Of a stretch of 64,000 nt of DNA, positions 1 through 8,874 are shown piece by piece (position 1 is the stretch's first letter; each line of letters opens with the position of its first letter). The notes under the pieces are model-generated. The model was not told the DNA's origin, did not search any database, and worked only from the letters and a program-made list of their open reading frames with translations. Source of the stretch: JAYFRE01 sp034926235. Lineage in GTDB: Bacteria > Pseudomonadota > Alphaproteobacteria > Rhodospirillales > Magnetospirillaceae. The translations under genes and the position numbers were made by a program. The DNA is taken from contig JAYFRE010000011.1 of NCBI GenBank assembly GCA_034926235.1, forward strand, positions 12,621 to 76,620. Reading direction: 5' to 3'.

Positions 1-113
1 CTGGATGGCGATGGCCGGCTTCCCGGAGTGGTCTTGCACGGCGTCCTTCTTTATAGAAGCGATGAGGTCCGTCGCAAAGTGCGGGGATCAAAACCAGGAC
101 CCGGGAGCCCGGT

Positions 114-569
114 ATGCGCATCGCCCTGTATCAGCCCGACATTCCCCACAATACCGGCGCGCTTTTGCGGCTGGGGGCGTGTCTGGGCGTCGGGATCGAC
201 ATCATCGAACCGTGCGGTTTTTTCATGGATGACCGAAGGCTGCGCCGCGTCGGCATGGATTACGTCGCCTTGGCTGATATGGTGCGCCATGCCTCCTGGA
301 ATGCCTATCGGATGGAGCGCGGTCCGGGACGTCTGGTCCTGCTGACGACCAAGGGCGCTGTCGCCCATACCGATTTCGCCTTTCGCGCGGACGATACCCT
401 GCTGCTGGGACGAGAAAGTCAGGGCGTGCCCGAGGACGTCCACGCCCAGGCGGACGCTCGTATCCGCATTCCGATGCGCCCCCATGCGCGGTCCTTCAAT
501 CTGGCCATGGCCGCCGCCCTGGTCGTCGGCGAGGCGCTGCGTCAGACGGATGGATACCCGGATTCTTGA
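114..569 (+). CDS. trmL: tRNA (cytidine(34)-2'-O)-methyltransferase TrmL
   Basis: This 151-residue protein is a minimal SPOUT methyltransferase of the TrmL type, which 2'-O-methylates the wobble nucleotide of tRNA-Leu. It starts MRIALYQPDIPHNTGALLR, the family N-terminus. It carries the SAM-binding trefoil-knot motifs: a G-R-E-S-x-G-V-P block near residue 100 and the R-S-F-N-L-A block near residue 125. Length is normal for the single-domain family (about 150). The gene is preceded by a short non-coding stretch and followed by an unrelated gene in the same direction. Identification is by family motifs and is secure; only the exact tRNA substrate is inferred. Confidence 0.93.
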   Translation: MRIALYQPDIPHNTGALLRLGACLGVGIDIIEPCGFFMDDRRLRRVGMDYVALADMVRHASWNAYRMERGPGRLVLLTTKGAVAHTDFAFRADDTLLLGRESQGVPEDVHAQADARIRIPMRPHARSFNLAMAAALVVGEALRQTDGYPDS

Positions 570-659
570 GCGTCGCCGCGCTCACGGCTTCATGGCCTGA
601 CGCGGTCGGGAATGCTAGGCTTACCGGGATAGGGCTGTTTCATCCGAGGGAGGCCGATC

Positions 660-1715
660 ATGATCCGCCCCGGTTACGCCGTTTCCGCATTGATCGCCGC
701 CCTGCTGATCGGGACGGCCGGAGGCGTGTATTGGTGGCCCGAACGGTCGGAGGCTCCCGGTCCCGGACCGGAGGATGCCGATGAACGCGCGGCCATGATC
801 GAATCCCGCGGCCTCGCCTGGCGCGATGGGCCGGGTCTGCACATCAGGATGGATACAGGCGCGGTCCTGGTTCTGACCGACCGGATGCAATGCGGAGCCC
901 TGCCCTGCCCTTCGCCACTGGTGGTGCAATACCGCTATCGGGGCTGGGACAAGGCAGCGGCGGGATATCGTCTGGCCATCGGCCTGGGCGGCGATCACTG
1001 GGATGCGATCCTGCCTTTTGCCGGCGATCCGGTGCTGATCGAGGTGGAAAGGGCCGGAACCGCATCCTCCGGGACTCTGCCGCAACCCGAATCTCCGGCG
1101 CCCGTTTCCGACGATGCGCGGCTGAAAGAATGGCTGTCCGGCATCGCCGCAGGCCGGGACCGGCGTGAACAGGCGGCCCTGGCCACCGCAGATGGACTGG
1201 CCCGACGTGACGGTGCGGTCCTGACGCTTCGTTTGTCCAAAGACGAGTCGCTGCGGCTGACCGACGATCTCGCTTGCGGACAACTGGCCTGCCCGCCCGG
1301 AATTTTCCGCTCGTTCGCCTATGCCGGGCTCGATCCCGGCAAGCGGTTCCATGCCGTCATCGAGCGGTCGGACGAGATGAACTGGGCCTTTTTGATCGCC
1401 CGTGCGGATGGGGCGCTGACGCCGCTGCTCGGGCCGCCGGTTTTTTCGCCCGATGGCCGGCATGTCGCCAGCGCCATCGACAGCCTCGAAGGGGTGGAAT
1501 CGCGCCGGCTGGAAATCGTCGATTTGTCCGGAGATGCGCCCCGCGTGGCCTTCACCCTGTCCGCCAAAGGGGTGGATGACAGCATCTATGCGATCGAGGG
1601 CTGGGATGGCGGCAATCGCTTGCGTTTGCTGAAAGCGCCCTGGGGCGAGCCGGAAAAGCGGCGCACCGTCCTGCTTACCGCCGGACCCGGCGGTTTCCGG
1701 GTCCAGGAGCCATAG
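660..1715 (+). CDS. Hypothetical exported or membrane-anchored protein
   Basis: A 351-residue protein of unknown function. Residues about 7-25 form one hydrophobic segment (AVSALIAALLIGTAGGVYWW), either an uncleaved signal anchor or a signal peptide; the rest is soluble and rich in beta-type alternation. Two copies of a similar block occur, each containing a C-G-x-L-x-C-P pattern (near residues 78 and 205), so the protein may have arisen by internal duplication and may hold disulfides in the periplasm. The ATG is preceded by a purine-rich GAGGGAGG. It is convergent with der, with 21 bp between the stops. No enzyme motif was recognised. Confidence 0.72.
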   Translation: MIRPGYAVSALIAALLIGTAGGVYWWPERSEAPGPGPEDADERAAMIESRGLAWRDGPGLHIRMDTGAVLVLTDRMQCGALPCPSPLVVQYRYRGWDKAAAGYRLAIGLGGDHWDAILPFAGDPVLIEVERAGTASSGTLPQPESPAPVSDDARLKEWLSGIAAGRDRREQAALATADGLARRDGAVLTLRLSKDESLRLTDDLACGQLACPPGIFRSFAYAGLDPGKRFHAVIERSDEMNWAFLIARADGALTPLLGPPVFSPDGRHVASAIDSLEGVESRRLEIVDLSGDAPRVAFTLSAKGVDDSIYAIEGWDGGNRLRLLKAPWGEPEKRRTVLLTAGPGGFRVQEP

Positions 1716-1736
1716 AATTTCGATTCCGGCTGCGCG

Positions 1737-3158
1737 TCACTTCCCGGAATAGGGATTTTCCCGTTTGCGCAAGCCTAGCCGGATCGGCACGCCGGGAAGG
1801 TCGAAGGTGTCGCGCAATCCGTTGACCAGGTAGCGGACATAGGATTCCGGCAGCTCGTCGGCGCGCTGGGTGAACAGGGCGAATGTCGGGGGCCGCGATT
1901 TGACCTGGGTCATGTAGCGCAGGCGGATGCGCCGTCCGCCCAGAACCGCCGGCGGCGGGTGCCGTTCGGTCATCTCTTCCAGCCAGCGATTGAGCTTGGC
2001 GGTGGAAATGCGGCGGTTCCAGATAGCGTGAATGCCGATCACGGCGTCCATCAACGCGCCGATGCCGTGTCCGGTCAGCGCCGAGATCGTCACCGTCGGC
2101 AGGCCGCGCACCTGCGGCAGCGATGTTTCCAACCGGTCGCGCAGCCGCGCCATCGCCTGGGCGGGGTTGGATACGGCGTCCCATTTGTTGATGGCGATGA
2201 CCAGGGCGCGGCCCTCTTCAACCACGAGTCGGGCGATGACCAGATCCTGTTTGTCCAGGATGGCTTCGGCATCCATCACCAGCACGACCACTTGGGCCAT
2301 GCGGATGGTTTCGATGGTGCCGGCATTGGCCAGTTTTTCCAGCGAGGCGGACACATTGGCGCGGCGTCGCAACCCGGCGGTGTCGGCCAGCCGGATCTTC
2401 CGTCCGGCATGGACCCATTCCGTGGTGATGGGATCGCGAGTCAATCCCGCCTCGGGCCCGGTCAGCATGCGGTCCTCGCCGAGAAGACGGTTGACCAGGG
2501 TCGATTTGCCGACATTGGGCCGCCCGACGATGGCCAGGGACAGTGGCCTGTCATCGGTTTCGTCGGGGACGGTGTCTTCTTCTTCTTCCGCGTCTATGGC
2601 TTCGGATTCTGGTGTTTCGGCAGGTTCGTCAGCTTCAGAATCGAAATCGTCGAGAGCGCCATGGGCGCGGGCGTAGGGCAGCAACGCTTCGTATAGCTCG
2701 TCGAGCCCTTCGCCATGTTCAGCCGACAGGGCCACCGGCTCGCCCAGCCCGAGGGAAAAAGATTCATACATGCCGGGTGCACCGGCTTTTCCCTCGCATT
2801 TATTGGCGACCAGGATAACCGGCGTCGGGCTTTTGCGCAGAAGAGCGGCGAAATGCGCGTCCAAAGGGGTGACGCCGGCGCGGGAATCGATCAGGAACAG
2901 CGCCAGATCGGCGTCGCGGATGGCGCGTTCGGTCTGCGCGCGCATACGCCCCTCCACGGTGTCGGGCTGGGCTTCCTCCAACCCGGCGGTATCGAGCAGG
3001 GTAAAGGACATGTCGGCGATGCCGCCCGGAGCCTCGCGCCGGTCTCGTGTGACGCCGGGCTGATCATGGACGATAGCCAGCCTGCGTCCAGCCAGACGGT
3101 TGAACAGGGTGGATTTGCCGACATTGGGTCGGCCGACGATGGCAATCGTGAAAGCCAT
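1737..3158 (-). CDS. der: Ribosome biogenesis GTPase Der (EngA)
   Basis: A 473-residue tandem GTPase needed for 50S subunit maturation. Two G1 loops of sequence GRPNVGKST are visible, at residues 9-17 and about 213-221. They are separated by an acidic linker rich in E and D (about residues 170-205), and each is followed by D-T-A-G-L (G3) and N-K-x-D/E (G4) motifs. The C-terminal KH-like domain includes RPPTFALF and the terminal RKRENPYSGK. Length is typical for alphaproteobacterial Der. It lies downstream of bamB and the TPR gene on the same strand, the widespread yfgM-bamB-der order. Confidence 0.97.
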   Translation of the reverse strand: MAFTIAIVGRPNVGKSTLFNRLAGRRLAIVHDQPGVTRDRREAPGGIADMSFTLLDTAGLEEAQPDTVEGRMRAQTERAIRDADLALFLIDSRAGVTPLDAHFAALLRKSPTPVILVANKCEGKAGAPGMYESFSLGLGEPVALSAEHGEGLDELYEALLPYARAHGALDDFDSEADEPAETPESEAIDAEEEEDTVPDETDDRPLSLAIVGRPNVGKSTLVNRLLGEDRMLTGPEAGLTRDPITTEWVHAGRKIRLADTAGLRRRANVSASLEKLANAGTIETIRMAQVVVLVMDAEAILDKQDLVIARLVVEEGRALVIAINKWDAVSNPAQAMARLRDRLETSLPQVRGLPTVTISALTGHGIGALMDAVIGIHAIWNRRISTAKLNRWLEEMTERHPPPAVLGGRRIRLRYMTQVKSRPPTFALFTQRADELPESYVRYLVNGLRDTFDLPGVPIRLGLRKRENPYSGK

Positions 3159-3226
3159 GCGATAACGCTCCCGAATCTTGCCCGGAATGGAGGCCCGATT
3201 CGCACGGGCGCAAGGGATTGCCGTCC

Positions 3227-4552
3227 TTAGCGATAGGCGATCAGATCGCCGTTATCGGTCAGGAAGATCAATGTGTTGCTGGCGACGATCGGGGGGATGG
3301 ACACGCCATCAGGCAGGTCCAGACGCCCTAAAAACGCGCCATTATAAGGCGAAACCGTCAGCGCCACGCCTTCGGAGGAGGCGACGATCAGCCGGTCCGA
3401 CGCCAAGACGGGGCCGGTCCATACGATCCGTCCGGTCCGGTCTTCCTCATCCTCCCACTTCTGCAGGGGCGTCACCCAGAGGATTTTTCCCGTGGCTGCC
3501 TCGAAACCCACCAACTCGGGCGTGTTGGTCAGCAGATAGAGATAATCGCCGGCGATCCAGGGTGTGTGGATCGAGCCCACATCGCGCTGCCAGACGCGCC
3601 GGCCCGACCGCAGATCGATGGCGGCGACCAGGTCGCTGTTGCCGGCGGCGAAGACGCGGCCGTCGAACACCACAGGCAGGCCGCGGATGTCGGTCATGGT
3701 GCCGACCTGATCGGTCCGTTTGATGCCGGCCAGGACGTCGCTCCAGACCGTTGTGCCGTTTTCGATGCGCAAGGCGAAGACCTCGCCCGAGGTATAGGCG
3801 GAAATCACCGTATTGCCATCGACGGCGGGACTGGTGCCGCCGACCATCGCCGCCATTTCGGACAGGCCGCTATGGGTCCATAAATCGCGGCCATCCTCGG
3901 TCGACAAGGCCAAGGTCTGATTGTCGACGGTGATGAGCAGGATGCGCCCGCCGCGCACGGTCGGCGCACCGCGCACCGGCGCAGGCAGGGGCCGCCGCCA
4001 CATCTCCTTGCCCGTCTTGGCGTCGAGCGCGACGATCTGGCCGAAGCCCGATGTGACGAACAAAGTGCCCGAATCATAGGCGAGCCCGCCGCCATAGGTG
4101 CCGTCACCGGAATCCTTGGGCGCCAAATCCTGCCGCCACAGCCTGTCGCCTTTGTCCAAGGTGATGGCCGAGACGCGGGAACGGGCGTCCATGGCGAAGA
4201 CGACGCCATCGGCGACGATCGGCTGGGTCAGAAACACGCGACGCCGGCTGCCCCCTTCGCCGACGCTGGTGCTCCAAACCCGGCGCGGCGAATCGCCGAG
4301 CGCCAGATGGTGCATGGCGTGCGGCGGGTAGCCGCCCGCCTGGGGCCAGTCGGCAACGGCCTCGGGAGCGGGTAGGGTGATGTCGGGCTCGGCCGTGCTG
4401 GACGGTTCCAGGGAGCGCGAATGGGTCAGAACGCTGATGCGCTTGCCCGGCAAGGGCGGCGGTGCATTGTCGCCGAGCCAGCTTGAGCAGCCGATCACGG
4501 GGCTGCATAAAAGAAGAGCGGTCGCCAGTCGGCGCAAGACGGATCGGTTCAT
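3227..4552 (-). CDS. bamB: Outer membrane protein assembly factor BamB (PQQ-like beta-propeller)
   Basis: A 441-residue lipoprotein of the BamB family, part of the BAM complex that inserts beta-barrel proteins into the outer membrane. The N-terminus has a positively charged start, a hydrophobic stretch and a lipobox ending V-I-G-C (Cys near residue 22). The remainder contains repeated propeller blades with the PQQ-repeat signature (forms of A-L-D-A-x-T-G-K-E-x-W-x-R and G-x-x-x-W), here ALDAKTGKEMWRR and GFEAATGKILW. The start codon overlaps the stop of the upstream TPR gene by 4 bp, so the two are translationally coupled, and der follows 68 bp downstream. Confidence 0.92.
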   Translation of the reverse strand: MNRSVLRRLATALLLCSPVIGCSSWLGDNAPPPLPGKRISVLTHSRSLEPSSTAEPDITLPAPEAVADWPQAGGYPPHAMHHLALGDSPRRVWSTSVGEGGSRRRVFLTQPIVADGVVFAMDARSRVSAITLDKGDRLWRQDLAPKDSGDGTYGGGLAYDSGTLFVTSGFGQIVALDAKTGKEMWRRPLPAPVRGAPTVRGGRILLITVDNQTLALSTEDGRDLWTHSGLSEMAAMVGGTSPAVDGNTVISAYTSGEVFALRIENGTTVWSDVLAGIKRTDQVGTMTDIRGLPVVFDGRVFAAGNSDLVAAIDLRSGRRVWQRDVGSIHTPWIAGDYLYLLTNTPELVGFEAATGKILWVTPLQKWEDEEDRTGRIVWTGPVLASDRLIVASSEGVALTVSPYNGAFLGRLDLPDGVSIPPIVASNTLIFLTDNGDLIAYR

Positions 4553-5268
4553 TGTCCCTTGACCTTGTCATCGGGGGCGGCCGCCGCGCCGGAGGGGGCG
4601 GAAAGGGCGCTCGTCGCCAGCATTTCGGTAGCCCGCGCGCGCATGCCCTGCGGGGCCTGGGCGTCGTTGGATATCTGACGGTAAAGTTCGGCCGCCTGTG
4701 CGGTCTCCCCTTTTTTCAGTGCGGTCGCCGCCAGGATCTCCATGGCGGTATGCCGCCAGGGGTTCCCAGCCACGGCGATGTCCGCGACCCGCTTTTCTCC
4801 CGCACCGAGTTCGCCGTCGCTGAGGACCAGCAGGGCGCGCTTCATGACGGCGAGATCGCGGTAAAGCGCCGGCGCCTTGGAGTCGGCCAGGCTGTCATAG
4901 GCGGCAATCGCGCCGTCCCGGTCACCCGAGCGGGCCTTGACATCGGCTTCGGCCATCAGGGCGGCGGTGGTGTAGCCCGTACGGCCGTTGCGGGCCAGAT
5001 CCGCCAGGATCGCCAGGGCGTCGTCCTGCTTGCCGTTGGCCAGAGCCTCCGAAGCGGCGGCGAAGCGCTGGGCGTCCTGGCGCTGGATATGCCCCTGCCA
5101 GGCGCGCCAGCCCTGATAGCCGGCCACGGTGAGGACAATGGCGACCGATGCGGCGATGAGATAGCCGCCATAGCGCCGCCACAGCTTCAGATAATATTCG
5201 CGGCGGAGGTCTTCCTCCACTTCCCTGATGAGCAGTTCGCCGCTTTGATCGTCGCTGGTCCGGGCCAC
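4549..5268 (-). CDS. TPR-domain membrane protein (YfgM-like)
   Basis: A 239-residue protein with a cytoplasmic N-terminus (E-E-D-L-R-R-E-Y-Y), one transmembrane helix at about residues 34-52 (YLIAASVAIVLTVAGYQG) and a periplasmic helical region of TPR-like repeats. This matches the YfgM / DUF2133 architecture, an ancillary SecYEG-associated chaperone factor in E. coli. The alphaproteobacterial version is short. It is first in the operon with bamB and der. The role is inferred from architecture and position rather than from catalytic motifs. The last 15 residues are alanine-rich and low complexity. Confidence 0.85.
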   Translation of the reverse strand: MARTSDDQSGELLIREVEEDLRREYYLKLWRRYGGYLIAASVAIVLTVAGYQGWRAWQGHIQRQDAQRFAAASEALANGKQDDALAILADLARNGRTGYTTAALMAEADVKARSGDRDGAIAAYDSLADSKAPALYRDLAVMKRALLVLSDGELGAGEKRVADIAVAGNPWRHTAMEILAATALKKGETAQAAELYRQISNDAQAPQGMRARATEMLATSALSAPSGAAAAPDDKVKGQ

Positions 5269-5471
5269 CGCAGACAGTCTCCGTTTTTTCGAGAAAATTT
5301 AGCGTGTCAACATACCGTTCTCCGGGTACCAAGGCAAATGCGGCTTTATGGTTCTCAATCGCCCGCGCCCGGAAGTGGGCTTTCGGACCGTATAAGGGGC
5401 AACCGGCGCATAAGCATTCCCGTCCGGCAGGACCCGCCCGGCGACGGTCCGCCGGCAGATTGGCGAGTCCG

Positions 5472-5909
5472 ATGATAACGCAACGCTCCTTCATGTCCGG
5501 TCGTCCGTTCTTCACACGCCTTTCCCTGGTCTGCGCCGCCCTTTTGATATTGGGGGGATGCGGAATGACCAAGTCCGGAGCCGACTCCGCCGTCGAGTCT
5601 CTCGGATCGCCTTTCAACGCTTTGGGCACCGTCTTGATCCTGGATGGGGTCAGCGTGGTCAACACGCAAAAAACCATCGACGATCATGTGGTGTCGTGGA
5701 TTTCGGACCGGGATTGCTCCAGCGTGCGTGCCTCGACCGGCGGCGCTTATTGCGTCGATCGGCCGCAGCCGGTTCCGACCGCGATTCGGGTCAGCTATTG
5801 CTACCAATCTCTGGCCAAGGTCGATTGCTATGACCGTCCGGTGGAGCGGGACGCCAGCCGTTTCTCCGGCACCAGGGTCGACCGCATTCCGGTTACACAG
5901 CTGCCCTGA
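5472..5909 (+). CDS. Small putative lipoprotein of unknown function
   Basis: A 145-residue protein if it starts at the ATG at 5472; an ATG at 5493 would also keep the whole signal. From the second ATG, residues 1-23 make a signal peptide ending in a lipobox L-G-G-C, so it is probably a lipoprotein. The mature part contains six more cysteines (for example RDCSSV, GGAYCVDR, YCYQSLAKVDC), which suggests periplasmic disulfides. Upstream sequence to 5304 is also open but has no coding character. It is divergent from the TPR-bamB-der operon. Function is unknown. Confidence 0.68.
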   Translation: MITQRSFMSGRPFFTRLSLVCAALLILGGCGMTKSGADSAVESLGSPFNALGTVLILDGVSVVNTQKTIDDHVVSWISDRDCSSVRASTGGAYCVDRPQPVPTAIRVSYCYQSLAKVDCYDRPVERDASRFSGTRVDRIPVTQLP

Positions 5910-6079
5910 TCCCTGGAACGGCGTCGCCGCGGCCATTCCCGGCCCGCCGAAAGGGGCATGTCCCGATGGACGAAATCCGATCCGCCGCGTAATCTGTCGC
6001 CTTGCCGTCCATCGGCGAGGCGGAAGACGGTTTTCCGGCGATCGCCGCCTTTTTGATCAATCGGGAACAAGAGTCCTCC

Positions 6080-6844
6080 ATGCCGACCGCTGAAGCGCCC
6101 GTCAATGTCGTGTGCATGAAATGGGGCACCCTTTACGGGCCTGAATATGCGAACCGGCTTTACGCGATGGTGGCCAGGAATCTGATCCGGCCCTTTCGGT
6201 TCGTCTGCTTCACGGATGATGCTTCGGGACTGCGCCCTGAGATCGAGGCGATGGAACTGCCTCCGATCCGGATTGATCCCCCTTATGAGAAAACGCCGTG
6301 GAAGAAGCTGGCGCTTTATAATCCGACACTGGGCGATCTCCGGGGTCTTACGCTGTTTCTTGATCTCGATGTTCTGATAACCGGACCGCTCGATAAATTT
6401 TTTGACTATCCGGGGGACTATTGCGTCATCAGAAATTGGACGCAGCCCAAGACCGTGAACGGAAACACATCCGTCTTCAGGTTTACGATCGGGGCGCATG
6501 CCGATCTGCTGGATCTGTTCCATAGCCAGAGCACGCAGCATTGGGTGGATACCTATCGTATCGAGCAGACCTTCCTGTCCCAGCTTTTGCATGAGCAGGG
6601 AAAGCTGACTTATTGGCCCGATGGTTGGTGCGTGTCGTTCAAGGTCCATTGCTTGCCCGGGGGATGGAAATTCCCCCGCATCCTGCTCAATGGTTTTTTG
6701 CCCTCGCACCTGCCTGGGGGCAGCAGCGTTTGTGTCTTCCACGGCCACCCCAATCCAGACGATGCCTTGGCCGGGCGCTGGCCGGGAAAATGGTACAAGC
6801 GGCTGAAGCCGGCGGCCTGGATCGCCGATTATTGGCATGAATGA
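6080..6844 (+). CDS. Putative glycosyltransferase (GT8-like, D-x-D)
   Basis: A 254-residue protein with a Rossmann-type N-terminus (NVVCMKWGTLYGPEYANRLY) and a clear metal/nucleotide-sugar motif LFLDLDVLITGPLD near residue 95, typical of GT-A fold enzymes that act on surface polysaccharides. The start at 6080 was preferred over an upstream ATG at 6002 because homology-like sequence begins just after it and the extension looks non-coding. It overlaps the next glycosyltransferase by 8 bp, so the two are co-translated. Donor and acceptor cannot be told from sequence. Confidence 0.8.
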   Translation: MPTAEAPVNVVCMKWGTLYGPEYANRLYAMVARNLIRPFRFVCFTDDASGLRPEIEAMELPPIRIDPPYEKTPWKKLALYNPTLGDLRGLTLFLDLDVLITGPLDKFFDYPGDYCVIRNWTQPKTVNGNTSVFRFTIGAHADLLDLFHSQSTQHWVDTYRIEQTFLSQLLHEQGKLTYWPDGWCVSFKVHCLPGGWKFPRILLNGFLPSHLPGGSSVCVFHGHPNPDDALAGRWPGKWYKRLKPAAWIADYWHE

Positions 6845-7775
6845 GCGGGCCATGATGCCTCCCCTCGTCAGTGTCGTTAGCGCGGTCTACAACAAGGCCG
6901 ACGTTCTTGCCGACACGCTGAGGCGTCTGACGGAACAACAGGGGATTCCCGCCGACGCCATCGAATTCGTTTTTGTCGATGACGGCTCGACCGACGGGTC
7001 GCTTGCCTTTCTTCAGGCGCGGGCCGAGGCGGATTCCCGGATAAGAGTGTCGGCCCCGGGGGGGAATCTCGGACCCTCGATCCGCTTCAACCAGGCGGCG
7101 GCTTTGGCGAAGGGACGCTATCTGCTGGCGGTGGATGCGGACGATATGACGCCCGCGAACGCGGCCCGATTCCTGACCGATTGCGCGGCCCGCCTGGCGG
7201 TTCCATTGGTCTTTGGTCGGTCGAAGCGCGGTCTCGATTGCGTGGACATCCCCGAGAACGCCAAAGTCGAAACGGCGGACGATGCGCTCGCTTTTTGCGC
7301 CGAACGCAAGATCGTGCGGATGGGATTCCTGGCCGAACGCGAGATGTGGCTTCAGGCCGGCGGTGCGGATGAGGCGGTTTTCATCCAGGACCAATCCCTT
7401 CCCCTCCGCTTGTCGGCTGCGGCGGGTCGGCTGGCCTATGTCGATGCCGAGATTTATTATTTGCGTCCCGTGGCCGCCGGCAACCTGTCGAACAACCGGT
7501 TGCAGCAGCATCACGACCGGTTCTTCTCCTTGCTTCCGTTTCTGGATCGACCCGACATTTCGCCGTCGGCGCATCGGGCGATCTTGCGGCAACTGGTCTC
7601 CAGCGTTTGGAAAATGGAGCGGGATTCCGGTGAGCGCTGGCCGATTCTGACACCCGCCGGGCGTGCCTATCTTTTGAACCGTCTGGCTGGATTGGAGCCG
7701 TCGTCCGCTTTCTTTGCCGCTGCCGCTGCCCGATTGAGGGAACGCCCCGGCATCCGCCGTCCGGGAGAGGGGTGA
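6837..7775 (+). CDS. Family 2 glycosyltransferase
   Basis: A 312-residue GT2 enzyme. The N-terminus VSVVSAVYNKADVLADTL is the classic GT2 opening, followed by FVFVDDGSTDGS (nucleotide binding) near residue 45 and the D-x-D element AVDADDMTP near residue 100. It has no obvious membrane helix, so it probably acts at the cytoplasmic face on a lipid-linked or surface glycan. It overlaps its neighbours on both sides (8 bp and 4 bp), making a three-gene glycosyltransferase operon. An internal ATG at 6852 is an alternative start. Confidence 0.88.
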   Translation: MNERAMMPPLVSVVSAVYNKADVLADTLRRLTEQQGIPADAIEFVFVDDGSTDGSLAFLQARAEADSRIRVSAPGGNLGPSIRFNQAAALAKGRYLLAVDADDMTPANAARFLTDCAARLAVPLVFGRSKRGLDCVDIPENAKVETADDALAFCAERKIVRMGFLAEREMWLQAGGADEAVFIQDQSLPLRLSAAAGRLAYVDAEIYYLRPVAAGNLSNNRLQQHHDRFFSLLPFLDRPDISPSAHRAILRQLVSSVWKMERDSGERWPILTPAGRAYLLNRLAGLEPSSAFFAAAAARLRERPGIRRPGEG

Positions 7776-8824
7776 TGGGGCCGATGCGTGTCCTGATTGT
7801 GGGCTATTTCGGCCGGAAAGCGCTGTTCCGCCGTTATTTCAATACCGAAAACATCCTTGCTGCCGGCTTCATTCGCGCCGGCCATCATGTGCTGTGTTTC
7901 TCGGACCGCGATCACGCCCGCGAGGCGACGATCTTCGGGACGCAGAAATTCGGGATGAAAAAAATGCAGGCGGCCTTGGTCGAAACGGCCGGGCATTACC
8001 GACCGCATTTTATCCTGTTCGGGCACAGCGAAGGGATCGATCCCGCCACCTATGGCCGGTTGCGCCAGACTCTTCCCGGTGTTCGCTTGGCAACTTTTTG
8101 CGTCGATGCGACCTTCCGCAAGGCGACGATACAGCATTTTGCCGAACGGGCCGGCTTCGTCGATGCGGCGTTCCTGACCAGCGCCGGCGGGCTGGACGGT
8201 TTTGATTTCCCGCCCGCCCGGCTATTTTTTATGCCGAATCCGGTCGATTCTAGCATCGAGACGGCGCGGGTTTTCGATATCCCGCGCGAACGGCTGCGAT
8301 TGGACGGGCAGTTCCTCGGCACAGGCATCGAACGGCGCGAAGAGCAGATTGCGGCGATCCGGGCCGGATTGCCACCGGGCTATCGTTTTGAAAGCGGGGG
8401 ACGGGCCTTCCAGACCGAGCGGATTGACAGCACGACCTATATGGAGCGTCTGGCCGACGCCGCAGTTTGTCCCAATCTGCCGCTTGATGATCTTAAGCCG
8501 GAGCAGCAGGCCTATCTCTACTCATCGGATCGTATCGCCCAAACCCTCGGCCAGGGCGTGACGACGCTGACGATCGCGGCAAGCCGGCTTTCGGATCTCT
8601 ATGAAGACGGGGTGGTGGAGTATGAGGACCGCCAGGATCTCGTCCGCAAGATGATCGCGCTTTATGAAAATGATGCCGAAAGGCGGCGTATCGGGGCGCT
8701 GGGACATCGCATCGCGCATGACAGGACGAATGGAACGCGTGTGGCCCAATATCTGTTGGCGGCGAGTTTCGGCGAGTCCCTCGACAACCTGCCCTGGCCT
8801 AGTGCTCTGAATCAGGGGCTTTGA
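7772..8824 (+). CDS. Glycosyltransferase of the CgeB / DUF3880 type
   Basis: A 350-residue protein that resembles CgeB-like GT-B glycosyltransferases. It has an N-terminal Rossmann half (MRVLIVGYFGRKALFRR), a middle region with VCPNLPLDD, and a C-terminal segment (YEDGVVEYEDRQDLVRKMIALYENDAERRRIGALGHR) that matches the usual CgeB ending where the residual chain is read as a glycosyltransferase domain. It is last in the three-gene glycosyltransferase set. Specificity is unknown. Confidence 0.75.
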   Translation: MMGPMRVLIVGYFGRKALFRRYFNTENILAAGFIRAGHHVLCFSDRDHAREATIFGTQKFGMKKMQAALVETAGHYRPHFILFGHSEGIDPATYGRLRQTLPGVRLATFCVDATFRKATIQHFAERAGFVDAAFLTSAGGLDGFDFPPARLFFMPNPVDSSIETARVFDIPRERLRLDGQFLGTGIERREEQIAAIRAGLPPGYRFESGGRAFQTERIDSTTYMERLADAAVCPNLPLDDLKPEQQAYLYSSDRIAQTLGQGVTTLTIAASRLSDLYEDGVVEYEDRQDLVRKMIALYENDAERRRIGALGHRIAHDRTNGTRVAQYLLAASFGESLDNLPWPSALNQGL

Positions 8825-8874
8825 GAACCGTTTATGGTCGTGGCGAGGTTGGGCGGCCTCTGTGTCGGGCCGCG

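Noticed and set aside
4462..5475. Plus-strand 337-codon frame across the TPR gene
   Set aside because: Antisense to the TPR protein, which has a transmembrane helix, start context and conserved order with bamB and der.
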